Positions 53,234 through 62,404 of a stretch of 64,000 nt of DNA are shown one piece after another. The position numbers and the translations under genes are program-made. The stretch spans positions 62,001 through 126,000 of the forward strand of contig NZ_JARGNH010000009.1 of the NCBI RefSeq assembly GCF_029213205.1, read 5' to 3'. The first letter of the stretch is position 1; each line of letters starts with the position of its first letter. The notes under the pieces are model-generated. The model did no database searches and had not been told where the DNA came from. It worked only from the letters and a program-made list of their open reading frames with translations. Source of the stretch: Pseudooceanicola sp. GTDB lineage: Bacteria > Pseudomonadota > Alphaproteobacteria > Rhodobacterales > Rhodobacteraceae.

Positions 53234-54544
53234 ATGCCGATCAAGAACCGTTTTGCCGAGATGCAGACTGAAATCACCGCATGGCGTCGCGATCTGCACG
53301 AACATCCCGAGATCCTGTTCGACACCCATCGCACCGCCGGGATTGTCGCGGAAAAGCTGACCGCTTTTGGCTGTGACACCGTCGAGACCGGGATCGGGCG
53401 CACCGGCGTCGTCGGCGTGATCCGGGGCAAGTCGAACACCTCAGGCAAGGTGATCGGGCTGCGTGCCGATATGGACGCGCTGCCGATCCTTGAAACGACC
53501 GGGCTGGATTACGCCTCCAAGACCCCGGGCGCCATGCATGCCTGCGGTCATGACGGCCACACCGCGATGCTGCTGGGGGCGGCGAAATACCTCTCTGAAA
53601 CCCGCAATTTCGACGGCACCGTGGTGGTGATCTTTCAACCCGCCGAAGAAGGCGGCGCCGGCGGCAAGGAAATGTGCGACGACGGGATGATGGAAAAATT
53701 CGGCATTCAAGAGGTCTACGGGATGCACAATTGGCCCGGCATGCCGACCGGCGCCTTTGCCATCCGATCCGGCCCGTTCTTTGCGGCGACCGATCAATTC
53801 GATGTCACCGTGGTCGGGCAGGGCGGTCATGCGGCGATGCCCAACACCGTGGCCGATCCGACGATCGCCGCCGCGCAGTTGGTGCTGGCGCTGCAAACCA
53901 TCGTGTCGCGCAACGCCGATCCGGTGGAACAGATCGTGGTCTCGGTGACCTCCTTCGTCACCGCCTCGACCGCGTTCAACGTGATTCCGCCCTCGGTCAA
54001 TCTGCGCGGCACCATTCGCACGATGACCAAAGCCACCCGGGAACTGGCCGAAAAGCGGTTCAAGCAGATCGCGACCTCGACCTGCGCGGCCTTTGACTGC
54101 CGCGCCGATATCACCTGGATTCGCGGCTATCCCTCGATGGTGAATTCCGTCGATCAGACCGAATTCGCCGTCGAGGTCGCCACCGCCGTCGCCGGCAAAT
54201 GCGACCTGGCCGAGGTGACGATGGGCGGTGAGGATTTCGCCTATATGCTCGAAGAGCGCCCCGGCGCCTATATCCTGGTCGGCAATGGCGACAGCGCCAA
54301 GGTCCATACCCCGGACTACAATTTCAACGACGAGGCGATCCCGGCGGGCTGCTCCTGGTGGGCGGAAATCGTCGAACGCCGGATGCCCGCCGCCACGCTC
54401 AGCGATAGGCGAACAGCTCGTCATCCAGGTCGATGGCGGCGAATTCGTCTTTTTCGACCCAGTAATCCTGGTTCAGCTTCCATTCATTCGAAGCGCCGCG
54501 CCGGGGAAAGATATTTTGCCCGCGCAGCAGGTAGCCGGGATTGA
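53234..54544 (+). CDS. M20 amidohydrolase (hippurate hydrolase/aminoacylase type), 3'-extended
   Basis: A 436-codon gene whose first 388 residues are a normal M20D amidohydrolase: RRDLHEHPEILFDTHRTA, RADMDALPI, HACGHDGHTAMLLGAAKYL, FQPAEEGGAGGKEM, MHNWPGMPTG and MGGEDFAYMLEERPGAYI with the metal ligands and catalytic Glu. Family members end near WWAEIVERRMPA. Here the frame continues about 48 residues antisense to the flavin monooxygenase gene, giving an Arg-rich tail, so the original stop seems lost. It follows argE by 3 bp and probably hydrolyses N-acyl amino acids or amides imported by the adjacent system. Confidence 0.9.
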   Translation: MPIKNRFAEMQTEITAWRRDLHEHPEILFDTHRTAGIVAEKLTAFGCDTVETGIGRTGVVGVIRGKSNTSGKVIGLRADMDALPILETTGLDYASKTPGAMHACGHDGHTAMLLGAAKYLSETRNFDGTVVVIFQPAEEGGAGGKEMCDDGMMEKFGIQEVYGMHNWPGMPTGAFAIRSGPFFAATDQFDVTVVGQGGHAAMPNTVADPTIAAAQLVLALQTIVSRNADPVEQIVVSVTSFVTASTAFNVIPPSVNLRGTIRTMTKATRELAEKRFKQIATSTCAAFDCRADITWIRGYPSMVNSVDQTEFAVEVATAVAGKCDLAEVTMGGEDFAYMLEERPGAYILVGNGDSAKVHTPDYNFNDEAIPAGCSWWAEIVERRMPAATLSDRRTARHPGRWRRIRLFRPSNPGSASIHSKRRAGERYFARAAGSRD

Positions 54545-55907
54545 AATCTTCTTCATCGGCCCAGTCGAACAGCTCCATATCCTGCTCCGAGGCGCGCAAT
54601 TTCACCTCGACCCGGCTTTTCTGACCGGCCTGCATGTGATCGAGCAGGCGCATGACGAATTGCGCCACAAGCTCGGCCCGCAGGGTCCAGGACGAGCGGA
54701 AATAGCCCATCACCCAAACCAGATTGGGCACCCCGGTGAACATCATGCTGCGATAACCGACGGTGTCATGCAGATCGAGCGCCTGACCGTCGATTTCGAA
54801 GGCAATATCGCCCAAGGCGCAGAGGTCGAAGCCGGTGGCGGTGACGATGACATCGGCCTCCAGCAGCTTGCCGGATTTCAGCAGGATGCCTTCGGGCACG
54901 AATTTTTCGATCTCATCGGTTTCGATCGAGGCCTTGCCACCGGCCAGCGCCTTGAACAGATCGCCGTCCGGGATTCGCGCCAGCCGCTGCCGCCAGGGGG
55001 CGTAGGACGGGGTCAGATGCTTGTCGTAATCGAAATCCTCGCCCAGGTATTTCTTGGCCGTGGCAATCAGCTCTTTCTTCACCGCCTCAGGGTTGGCGGC
55101 GCAGAGCAGCGCGAAATCGCGGCCCAGGACCAGCATTTCACGGCGCACGATCTCATGAATCCAGACCTCGTCGACCTGCAATTCGCGCAGCCGCGCGGCG
55201 ATGGCGATTTCATTGCGCTCGGAGCGGAAATAGGTTGGCGAGCGCTGCAGCATGGTGACGTGATCGACCATATCGGTGACATTGGGAACCAGGGTCGCCG
55301 CCGTGGCACCAGAGCCGATCACCACCATGCGTTTGCCGGCGCCGTCGAAATCCTCGGGCCAGCTCTGCGGGTGAATGATCTCGCCGTTGAAATCCGCCAT
55401 CCCCGGCCAGTCCGGGGTATAGCCCTTGGAATGGCGGTAATAGCCCTGGCACATCCACAGGAACCGTGCCGACACCTCGCGCAGCTTGCCGCTGCCGCTC
55501 TGCCGCGCGGTGACGGTCCAGAGGTTGGTGGCGGAATTCCAGCGCGCTGTTTCGATCCGCCAGCCATAATGGATATGCCTGCCGAGATCGTTTTCGGCGA
55601 TGGTCTCGCCGAGGTAGGCGTTGATCTCGTCCGCGGTGGCAATCGGTGGCCCGACCCAGGGTTTGAAGCCATAGCCGAATGTGTGCAGATCGCTGTCCGA
55701 GCGGATGCCGGGATATTTATGGGTGCGCCAGGTGCCGCCAAAGCCGTCCTGTTCCTCGATCACCGCATAGCTGTCGTCGGGCCGTTCCTGCTGTAGATAG
55801 CGCGCGGCGGCGATGCCGGAAATTCCGGCGCCGACAATCAGGACATCCAGCGGCTCGGTCAGCGCCTCAAGCGCGGGGTCGGGACCTATGTCGTTCATCT
55901 GGTTCAT
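54399..55907 (-). CDS. flavin-containing monooxygenase (Baeyer-Villiger type)
   Basis: A 502-residue FAD/NADPH monooxygenase. DVLIVGAGISGIAAARYL is the FAD Rossmann motif; GGTWRTHKYPGIRSDSDLHT is the conserved GGTW block of the family, and VVIGSGATAATLVPN the NADPH Rossmann motif. The FxGxWxHxxxW/YxR motif region is altered, so FMO versus Baeyer-Villiger chemistry is not certain. The ATG has an AGGAGGA site upstream. Its 3' end overlaps the extended M20 gene by 146 bp in the opposite direction. Confidence 0.9.
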   Translation of the reverse strand: MNQMNDIGPDPALEALTEPLDVLIVGAGISGIAAARYLQQERPDDSYAVIEEQDGFGGTWRTHKYPGIRSDSDLHTFGYGFKPWVGPPIATADEINAYLGETIAENDLGRHIHYGWRIETARWNSATNLWTVTARQSGSGKLREVSARFLWMCQGYYRHSKGYTPDWPGMADFNGEIIHPQSWPEDFDGAGKRMVVIGSGATAATLVPNVTDMVDHVTMLQRSPTYFRSERNEIAIAARLRELQVDEVWIHEIVRREMLVLGRDFALLCAANPEAVKKELIATAKKYLGEDFDYDKHLTPSYAPWRQRLARIPDGDLFKALAGGKASIETDEIEKFVPEGILLKSGKLLEADVIVTATGFDLCALGDIAFEIDGQALDLHDTVGYRSMMFTGVPNLVWVMGYFRSSWTLRAELVAQFVMRLLDHMQAGQKSRVEVKLRASEQDMELFDWADEEDFNPGYLLRGQNIFPRRGASNEWKLNQDYWVEKDEFAAIDLDDELFAYR

Positions 55908-56001
55908 CTGGAAATCCTCCTCAGCTGGCGCCTATCAATCCCGTAGCCGCGCCCCAAGTCAATTGTCCCAGGTCGGATGTCAGCCTCGTGCAAAACCGAT
56001 T

Positions 56002-56064
56002 CCGCTTCCTCTGGTCCAAAATATCCCGGGGGTGAGGCCAAGGGCCGAGGGGGCAGCGCCCCCT
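56002..56064 (-). repeat. REP-like intergenic repeat, copy F
   Basis: Minus-strand copy: on the plus strand CCGCTTCCTCTGGTCC, AAAATATCCCGGGGG and later GGGGGCAGCGCCCCC. It lies between moaA and the flavin monooxygenase; tail as in copies B, C and D. Confidence 0.65.
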
Positions 56065-56073
56065 GCGACGGGT

Positions 56074-57081
56074 TCAGCCGCCGGTATGGCTCATATGGCG
56101 CGACACCTGGCCATCCGGCTTTTGCCGAGAATAATCAAAATCATGGCCCTTGGGTTTGCGGGCAATGGCCGCGCGGATCGCCTCGGCCAGCACCGTGTCG
56201 CTGTCGGGATGGTTGCGCAGGGGCGGGCGCAGGTCGGCCATGTCTTCCTGCCCCAGGCACATGTACAGCTGGCCGGTGCAGGTCAATCGCACCCGGTTGC
56301 AGCTTTCGCAGAAATTATGGCTGAGCGGGGTGATAAAGCCGATCTTCTGGCCACTTTCCTGCAGCCGCACATAGCGCGCCGGACCACCGGTGCGTTCGGG
56401 CAGGTCGATCAGCGTATAGGTTTGGGCCAGTTGGCGGCGCAGATCCTCCAGCGACCAATATTGCCCGACCCGGTCCTCATTGCCGAGATCGCCCATCGGC
56501 ATCACCTCGATCCAGGTCATGTCCATGTCACGGGCGGCGCAGAATTCGGCCAGGCTGATCAGCTCATCCTCGTTAAAGCCTTTCAGCGCCACCGCGTTGA
56601 TCTTGACCCGCAGCCCGGCGGCCTGGGCTGCATCCAGTCCGCGCAGCACCTGTGGCAACCGGCCCCAGCGGGTGATCCGGGCGAATTTTTCCTCGTCCAG
56701 CGTGTCGATCGACACATTCACCCGACGCACCCCGGCGGCGTAAAGATCCCCGGCAAAGCGTTCCAGCTGTGAGCCATTGGTGGTCAGAGTCAATTCGTCC
56801 AGCGCGCCGCTGTCCAGATGCCGGGTCATGGCGCGGAAAAACGTCATGATATCGCGCCGCACCAGCGGCTCGCCGCCAGTGATCCGCAGCTTTTTCACCC
56901 CGAGGCCGATAAAGGCCGAACACATCCGGTCCAGCTCTTCCAGGGTCAGCAGGTCTTTCTTTGGCAGAAAGGTCATGTTTTCGGTCATGCAATAGACGCA
57001 GCGGAAATCGCAGCGATCGGTCACCGAAACGCGCAGATAGGAAATCGGCCGGGCGAAGGGATCAATCAGGGGCATGTCCAT
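56074..57081 (-). CDS. moaA: GTP 3',8-cyclase (molybdenum cofactor synthesis)
   Basis: A 335-residue radical-SAM MoaA. The SAM cluster ligands are C24, C28 and C31 (CDFRCVYC), followed by [10 protein letters not shown]. The second 4Fe-4S cluster is in [21 protein letters not shown] near residue 265, and the protein ends in the required GG (HTGG). It converts GTP to the cyclised precursor of molybdopterin. In this window it supplies the cofactor class needed by the molybdenum hydroxylase at 19711-22434, though the genes are not linked. Confidence 0.97.
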   Translation of the reverse strand: MDMPLIDPFARPISYLRVSVTDRCDFRCVYCMTENMTFLPKKDLLTLEELDRMCSAFIGLGVKKLRITGGEPLVRRDIMTFFRAMTRHLDSGALDELTLTTNGSQLERFAGDLYAAGVRRVNVSIDTLDEEKFARITRWGRLPQVLRGLDAAQAAGLRVKINAVALKGFNEDELISLAEFCAARDMDMTWIEVMPMGDLGNEDRVGQYWSLEDLRRQLAQTYTLIDLPERTGGPARYVRLQESGQKIGFITPLSHNFCESCNRVRLTCTGQLYMCLGQEDMADLRPPLRNHPDSDTVLAEAIRAAIARKPKGHDFDYSRQKPDGQVSRHMSHTGG

Positions 57082-57166
57082 AGGGCGAAGGTAAGGATCC
57101 GCGCATCCGGCGGCAAGAGTGCGATCACCGATTGTCGTCTGGGCGGGCCGGGCTTAGGCTGATGAG

Positions 57167-57622
57167 ATGACGATGCTCAGACATACGCTCTTGGTGCTGG
57201 CCCTAACCGCCTTGCCAGCGGGCTGCGCGGTTCTGCGCCCTGATCGCGGCGGTGAGGGGCCGGTTGCGGTGCGCGATGGCGATGGCCAGACCCGCCCGCG
57301 CGCCCGGCCGGGATCGGCGGATGCTGCGGCGCCTGATGCGACGGATGTGGCCGCGGCCAAACCTGTCGCCGGGCCAGGCGGGCGGCTTGGCGTGACCATC
57401 GCTTCGCTGGGCGATGTCGGCCAGCCGGGGCTGTGGCTGAAAACGCCGCTGGTGGCGGCGGATCGCAAGGGGCGGCTGGCCTACAAGGGGCAGCGGGTCG
57501 ATGTCGATCTGATCGCAATTCCCGGAACCGCCAAGGCCGGGAGCCGGATGTCGCTGGCGGCGTTCCAGGCGCTCGGCGCGCCGATTACCGGCCTGCCCGA
57601 AATCGAAGTCTTTGCGAACTAA
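57167..57622 (+). CDS. putative lipoprotein of unknown function
   Basis: A 151-residue exported protein. The N-terminus MTMLRHTLLVLALTALPAGC is a lipoprotein signal with lipobox LPAGC (C20). A disordered Ala/Pro/Asp-rich linker (about 25-70) follows, then a small domain: LGVTIASLGDVGQPGLWLKT and SRMSLAAFQALGAPI. Similar short roseobacter proteins tend to be mis-named D-galactarate dehydratase; nothing here supports that enzyme. It is convergent with the DNA-alkylation-repair gene, overlapping by 4 bp. Confidence 0.75.
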   Translation: MTMLRHTLLVLALTALPAGCAVLRPDRGGEGPVAVRDGDGQTRPRARPGSADAAAPDATDVAAAKPVAGPGGRLGVTIASLGDVGQPGLWLKTPLVAADRKGRLAYKGQRVDVDLIAIPGTAKAGSRMSLAAFQALGAPITGLPEIEVFAN

Positions 57623-58311
57623 CCTGTCGGTTTGACAAGGTATTTCCCGGCTTCCTTGCGCGCGAAAGGTTTCATCGCGGCACCATGTTGGTCAAGGAAG
57701 GCCTGTGCCCGCGCCGGATCATGTTTCGAGAGGTCGCGGATCCACCAGGCCACCGCCTTTTGGATGAACCAGTCGCGGTCGGACACATAGCTGGCCGCCC
57801 AGCCCAGCACCCGCTCCCGCGCCGCCGCCTCATCAGGTTTCGGATGGTTTGATTTGCTCAGCGGCAAGGTGATCACCAGCGCCGCGCGCCGGGTCCACAT
57901 ATGCTCTGAGCGGGTCCAGCCCTCGACCCGGTCCAGCCGCGACAGATCGGCGGTGATCCGGCGCTGCCCGGCCATGCAGGCGTGATCGGCGACCGCCCAA
58001 CCGTCAAAATCCGGCACCCAGGCACAGATCAGATCCCAGGCCGCCGAATCGGGTCGAATCCGCGCCTGGGTCAGCAGCTTGGCCGCCGCCAGCATCGCCT
58101 CGTGGATATTGGTGTTCCAGAGCGCCCCGGCCAGGATCAGGCGCTCGTTCAGCGAAAGGTCTTGCCGCCAGGTCTTGGTCAGGTCGTTGATCGCCGGATT
58201 CGGGGTGCCAAGATAGGTCCGCGCCACCTTATGATAGGCGGCCATGGACTCGGCGCGCCCCGGTTCGGCCCCGGCACGCAGCGCCGCCAGCGCTTCGTCC
58301 AGGGTCACCAT
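57619..58311 (-). CDS. DNA alkylation repair protein (AlkD-like HEAT-repeat)
   Basis: A 230-residue protein of the DNA_alkylation family, made of HEAT-like helical repeats. ICAWVPDFDGWAVADHACMA and WFIQKAVAWWIRDLSKHD contain the Trp/Asp residues placed at the lesion site in AlkD-type glycosylases, which excise 3-methyladenine and 7-methylguanine. Length matches AlkC/AlkD relatives. It ends 4 bases inside the lipoprotein stop and lies upstream of the glmS stop with a 34-bp gap. Confidence 0.85.
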   Translation of the reverse strand: MVTLDEALAALRAGAEPGRAESMAAYHKVARTYLGTPNPAINDLTKTWRQDLSLNERLILAGALWNTNIHEAMLAAAKLLTQARIRPDSAAWDLICAWVPDFDGWAVADHACMAGQRRITADLSRLDRVEGWTRSEHMWTRRAALVITLPLSKSNHPKPDEAAARERVLGWAASYVSDRDWFIQKAVAWWIRDLSKHDPARAQAFLDQHGAAMKPFARKEAGKYLVKPTG

Positions 58312-58345
58312 TCCGGGCCGAACCGATCACAGCGCTTGGCCATGG

Positions 58346-60160
58346 TCACTCGACAGTGACGGATTTTGCCAGGTTGCGCGGCTGGTCGACGTCAGTGCCT
58401 TTGGCGATGGCGGTGTGATAGGCCAGCAATTGCGCCGGCAGGGCATAGAGGATCGGCGTCAGCATCGGGTCGATGCGCGGCATTTCGATCTTGCGCCAGA
58501 CCTCACCGGCGGCGGCCAGCCCTTCGGAATCCGAGATCAGAACCACCTTGCCGCCGCGGGCCATCACCTCTTGCATGTTGGACACGGTTTTCTCGAACAA
58601 CCCGTCACTGGGTGCCATCACCACCACCGGCATATGGCTGTCGATCAGTGCAATCGGGCCGTGTTTCAACTCGCCTGATGCATAAGCTTCGGCGTGGATG
58701 TAGCTGATTTCCTTAAGTTTTAGAGCGCCCTCCATCGCCAGAGGATACATCAGCCCGCGGCCCAGGAACAACACGTCCGAGGCTTCGGCCAATTCCTGGC
58801 TGATCGCCTCGACCGGTCCACCCATGTCGAGGCCAGTGCCAAAGATCGCGGGCAAGCCGCGTAGCTTTGCCAGGGCATCGGCAAAGCCTACGTCGCTCAG
58901 TTCACCCTTTTGCCGCGCGGCCTCAAGTGCCAGCGCCAGGAGCACCGTCAATTGACAGGTGAAGGCCTTGGTCGAGGCGACGCCGATTTCGGCACCGGCA
59001 TGGATCGGAAAGCTGACGTCGCTTTCCCGCGCGATCGAGCTTTCCGAGACATTGACCACCGACAGGATGCGGTCGGCCTTGCCAGCGCAGTAGCGCAGGG
59101 CGGCCAGGGTATCGGCGGTTTCGCCGGATTGGCTGACGAACAGTGCCGCCGTGCGCGGTGCGATTGGCGGCTCGCGATAGCGGAATTCCGAAGCAATATC
59201 GATCTCGACCGGGAGTCGCGCCACGGTTTCGAACCAATATTTCGCGGTCATGCACGCCAGATAGGCCGTGCCGCAGGCGACCAATACCAGCCGGTCGATC
59301 TGGGTGAAATCAACCCCGCCGCCGGGCAGGACGATGGTGTCGCCGTCCAGGTAATGTTTCAGCGCTTCGCCTAGCACCTTGGGCTGTTCGGCGATTTCCT
59401 TGGCCATGAAATGCTTGTGCCCGGCCTTGTCCACCGAGGCGGCGTCCAGCCGGATGATGCGCATTTCGCGATTGGCCAGCGCGTCGTTCTCATCGCGCAC
59501 CTCGACCGAGGTCCGGGTGATGACGGCAATATCGCCTTCTTCCAGATAGGTGACCTGATTGGTCAGCGGTGACAGGGCAATCGCGTCAGATCCGACGTAA
59601 TTCTCGCCCTCGCCATGGCCGATGGCCAGCGGCGGGCCGCGCCGGGCCGCGACCAGCAGGTCGTCGTCGGATTCAAACAGGAACAGCAGCGCAAAGGCGC
59701 CTTCGAGACGGCGAATGGTCTTGGTGGCTGCGGCGATCGGATCAAGGCCCGTGGTCAGGTAATGGTTGGCCAGCAGCGCCACGGTTTCGGTGTCGGTTTC
59801 GGTTTCATGGCCGATCCCGGCGGCAGCCAATTCGGCGCGCAATTCGCGGAAATTCTCGATGATGCCATTATGCACCACCGCCACCGGGCCCGAGCGATGC
59901 GGATGCGCATTGACCTCGGTCGGCGCGCCATGGGTGGCCCAACGGGTGTGGCCGATGCCGGACTTGCCGCTGAGCGGGTCGTGCACCAGCAGATCAGCAA
60001 GATTGACCAGCTTGCCGACGGCGCGGCGCCGGTCCAGAATCCCGTCGCGAATGGTGGCGATTCCGGCGCTGTCATAGCCCCGGTATTCCAGCCGCTTCAG
60101 CGATTCGACCAGAAATGGCGCGGCCTCATGTCCGCCCAGATACCCGATGATTCCGCACAT
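58346..60160 (-). CDS. glmS: glutamine-fructose-6-phosphate transaminase
   Basis: A 604-residue GlmS. The N-terminal nucleophile amidotransferase starts MCGIIGYLGG with C2 as catalytic residue; two SIS domains follow (FVSQSGETADTLAALRYC near residue 345 and GRGLMYPLAMEGALKLKEIS near residue 480). The C-terminus DVDQPRNLAKSVTVE is diagnostic. It makes glucosamine-6-phosphate for peptidoglycan and LPS. It starts 4 bp after glmU, so both are one operon, as in many proteobacteria. Confidence 0.97.
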   Translation of the reverse strand: MCGIIGYLGGHEAAPFLVESLKRLEYRGYDSAGIATIRDGILDRRRAVGKLVNLADLLVHDPLSGKSGIGHTRWATHGAPTEVNAHPHRSGPVAVVHNGIIENFRELRAELAAAGIGHETETDTETVALLANHYLTTGLDPIAAATKTIRRLEGAFALLFLFESDDDLLVAARRGPPLAIGHGEGENYVGSDAIALSPLTNQVTYLEEGDIAVITRTSVEVRDENDALANREMRIIRLDAASVDKAGHKHFMAKEIAEQPKVLGEALKHYLDGDTIVLPGGGVDFTQIDRLVLVACGTAYLACMTAKYWFETVARLPVEIDIASEFRYREPPIAPRTAALFVSQSGETADTLAALRYCAGKADRILSVVNVSESSIARESDVSFPIHAGAEIGVASTKAFTCQLTVLLALALEAARQKGELSDVGFADALAKLRGLPAIFGTGLDMGGPVEAISQELAEASDVLFLGRGLMYPLAMEGALKLKEISYIHAEAYASGELKHGPIALIDSHMPVVVMAPSDGLFEKTVSNMQEVMARGGKVVLISDSEGLAAAGEVWRKIEMPRIDPMLTPILYALPAQLLAYHTAIAKGTDVDQPRNLAKSVTVE

Positions 60161-60164
60161 GTGC

Positions 60165-61517
60165 TTATCGCCCCGTTTGCTTTGCTTTGATCGCCCGCAG
60201 GCGGTCCATCAACTTGCGCGCCATGCCTGGCTTGTTCACTTGCCGGGCCCGCGCCAGCGCCAGCGCGCCGGGTTCGACATCCGATGTGATCACCGAACCT
60301 GAGGCGGTCATCGCGTCATCGCCCAGGGAGACCGGCGCCACCAGCATGGTGTCGGAGCCGACAAACACCCGCGCCCCGATCCGGGTGCGATGTTTCATCA
60401 CCCCGTCATAGTTGCAAGTGATCGTGCCGGCGCCGATATTGGTGGCTTCGCCAATATCCGCATCGCCGATATAGCTGAGGTGATTGACCTTGGCGCCCCG
60501 GTCGATGATCGCGTTCTTCACCTCGACAAAATTGCCGATATGCACGTCTTCCGCCAGTTCGGCGCCAGGGCGCAGCCGGGCAAACGGGCCGATGGTGCCG
60601 CCACGCGACACATGGGCGCCTTCCAGATGCGAAAACGCCCGAACCCGGGCGCCGGTTTCCACCGTGACGCCGGGGCCAAAGACCACATTCGGTTCGATGA
60701 TGCTGTCGCGGCCCAGCACGGTGTCATGGGCGAAATAGACAGTTTCCGGCGCCACCAGGGTGACCCCGTCCTCCAGCGCCTTGACGCGGGCGCCGGCCTG
60801 AAAGGCGGCTTCGGCCCTGGCCAGATCGATGCGCGAATTGATTCCCATCGTCTCGGCCTCGTCACAGGCGACGGCGGTGGCGGTGAGGCCACGGGCGCGG
60901 GCGATACCGACGATATCGGTGAGGTAATATTCGGCGCTGGCGTTGTCGTTCTTCACCTCGGTGATCAGATCGAACAGCAAGGCGGCATCGGCGCAGAGCA
61001 CCCCGGAATTGCAAAAGCTGATGGCCCGTTCCTCGGGGCTGGCATCCTTGTATTCGACGATCCGTTGCAGCGTTTCGCCGTCCATCACCAGCCGCCCATA
61101 GCGGGCATCGCGATCGGCGGCGTGAAAGCCCAGGATCACCACGTCATTCTGCTGCCGCGCCTGTTTCAGCGCGTCGAGGGTTTCAGGGCGGATGAACGGG
61201 GTGTCCCCGAACAGGACAAAGGCATCGCCGTTGAACGATTTCAGCAGCGGCGCCGCCTGCGCCACCGCGTGGCCAGTGCCCAACTGCTCTTCCTGCACCG
61301 CGATCTCGGCGCGCTCGTCCCAGTCGCGGGCGGCGCGGCCCACCGCCTCACCGCCATGGCCGGTGACCACGACGATTCGTTCCGGTTGCAGGCTGTCGGC
61401 GGCCTTCATCGCGTGGACCAGCATCGGCGCGTCGGCGATCTCGTGCAGAACTTTCGGAAGGTCGGATTTCATCCGGCTGCCTTGACCGGCAGCAAGGATG
61501 ATAAGGGCGGTGTCCAT
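60165..61517 (-). CDS. glmU: bifunctional GlcNAc-1-P uridyltransferase / glucosamine-1-P acetyltransferase
   Basis: A 450-residue GlmU. N-terminal nucleotidyltransferase with LAAGQGSRMKSDLPKVLH (residues 8-25), then a left-handed beta-helix acetyltransferase from about residue 240, with GPFARLRPGAELAEDVHIGN, NHLSYIGDADIG and GAGTITCNYDG. It makes UDP-GlcNAc from GlcN-1-P. The start giving MDTALIILAAG is the family start; the frame remains open for another 295 codons upstream but has no similarity there. It is followed by glmS. Confidence 0.97.
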   Translation of the reverse strand: MDTALIILAAGQGSRMKSDLPKVLHEIADAPMLVHAMKAADSLQPERIVVVTGHGGEAVGRAARDWDERAEIAVQEEQLGTGHAVAQAAPLLKSFNGDAFVLFGDTPFIRPETLDALKQARQQNDVVILGFHAADRDARYGRLVMDGETLQRIVEYKDASPEERAISFCNSGVLCADAALLFDLITEVKNDNASAEYYLTDIVGIARARGLTATAVACDEAETMGINSRIDLARAEAAFQAGARVKALEDGVTLVAPETVYFAHDTVLGRDSIIEPNVVFGPGVTVETGARVRAFSHLEGAHVSRGGTIGPFARLRPGAELAEDVHIGNFVEVKNAIIDRGAKVNHLSYIGDADIGEATNIGAGTITCNYDGVMKHRTRIGARVFVGSDTMLVAPVSLGDDAMTASGSVITSDVEPGALALARARQVNKPGMARKLMDRLRAIKAKQTGR

Positions 61518-61633
61518 TGTGACGTTACAATCCTGTCGCTTGTCCTTGGGTTGGGTCCGTTTTATCGGGTTCATGGCGCGGCGCAAGGGTGGCGCAGCTG
61601 ACTTGACAAGACGCAACAGAATGGAACAGGCGC

Positions 61634-62302
61634 ATGGGCACGGTGGTATTTGATCTGGACGGCACGCTGGCCGACACCAGCGGCGATCTGCTGGCCGCTG
61701 CCAATGCCTGTTTTCGCGGGCTCGGGGTGGGGGATCTGCTCGGGCCGCAGGATGCGCCGGTGGCGCTGAACGGCGGTCGGGCGATGCTGCGGCTGGGGCT
61801 GGGGCGGCTGGGACGCAGCGGTGACGAGGCCGAGGTCGATCGCCAGTTCCCGCTGCTGCTAGAGCATTATGAAGGTGCCATCGACACCCATAGCTTTCTG
61901 TTTCCCGGGGCGATGGCGGCGGTGACGGCGCTAAAGGCCGAGGGCTATCGCGTGGCGATCTGCACCAACAAGCCCGAGGGGCTGGCTGATCTGCTCCTGA
62001 CCCGGCTCGGGGTGCGAGGCGATTTCGCGGCGCTGGTCGGGGCCGACACGCTGACGGTCCGCAAGCCTGACCCGGAACCTTTGCGCGAGGCGGTGCGCCG
62101 CGCCGGTGGCGATCCGGCGGTGTGTTGCCTGATTGGCGACAGCCGCACCGACCGCGAAACCGCCCGTGCCGCCGGGGTTGCCTCGATTCTGGTCGGCTTT
62201 GGCCCTTCCGGTCCGCTGACCGCCGCGCTGGAGCCTGAGGCGCTGATCGGGCATTTCGATGAACTGCCCGACGTGGTTCGGCGTCTGCTGCCACTGCGCT
62301 GA
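61634..62302 (+). CDS. HAD-family phosphatase, phosphoglycolate phosphatase-like
   Basis: A 222-residue HAD hydrolase. Motif I is FDLDGTLADTSGDLL (nucleophile D9), motif II lies at ICTNKPEGL with the Thr, and motifs III/IV are KPDPEPL and IGDSRTDRETA. Size and the cap domain fit Gph, which removes phosphate from 2-phosphoglycolate. It is divergent from glmU (116-bp spacer). Confidence 0.87.
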   Translation: MGTVVFDLDGTLADTSGDLLAAANACFRGLGVGDLLGPQDAPVALNGGRAMLRLGLGRLGRSGDEAEVDRQFPLLLEHYEGAIDTHSFLFPGAMAAVTALKAEGYRVAICTNKPEGLADLLLTRLGVRGDFAALVGADTLTVRKPDPEPLREAVRRAGGDPAVCCLIGDSRTDRETARAAGVASILVGFGPSGPLTAALEPEALIGHFDELPDVVRRLLPLR

Positions 62303-62310
62303 TCTGCAAT

Positions 62311-62370
62311 TGACGCGGGCGCCATTGAGACAGGCACCATTGAGACGGGCACCATTGAGACGGGCGCCAT
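62311..62370. repeat. 15-bp tandem repeat, four units
   Basis: Four consecutive 15-bp units: GACGCGGGCGCCATT, GAGACAGGCACCATT, GAGACGGGCACCATT, GAGACGGGCGCCATT, in the 102-bp spacer between the HAD and DegT genes. The units differ at one to four positions. No coding role is evident. Confidence 0.85.
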
Positions 62371-62404
62371 TGACGCCGCCCCGGGGCCGCGAAAGGATAC
62401 ATCC

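Noticed and set aside
62311-62370. CRISPR array
   Set aside because: Units are 15 bp and contiguous, with no spacers, and there are no cas genes.
60165-62402. glmU extended to 745 residues
   Set aside because: The 295-residue extension is Arg/Pro-rich antisense of the HAD gene; the GlmU family start is MDTALIILAAG at 61517.
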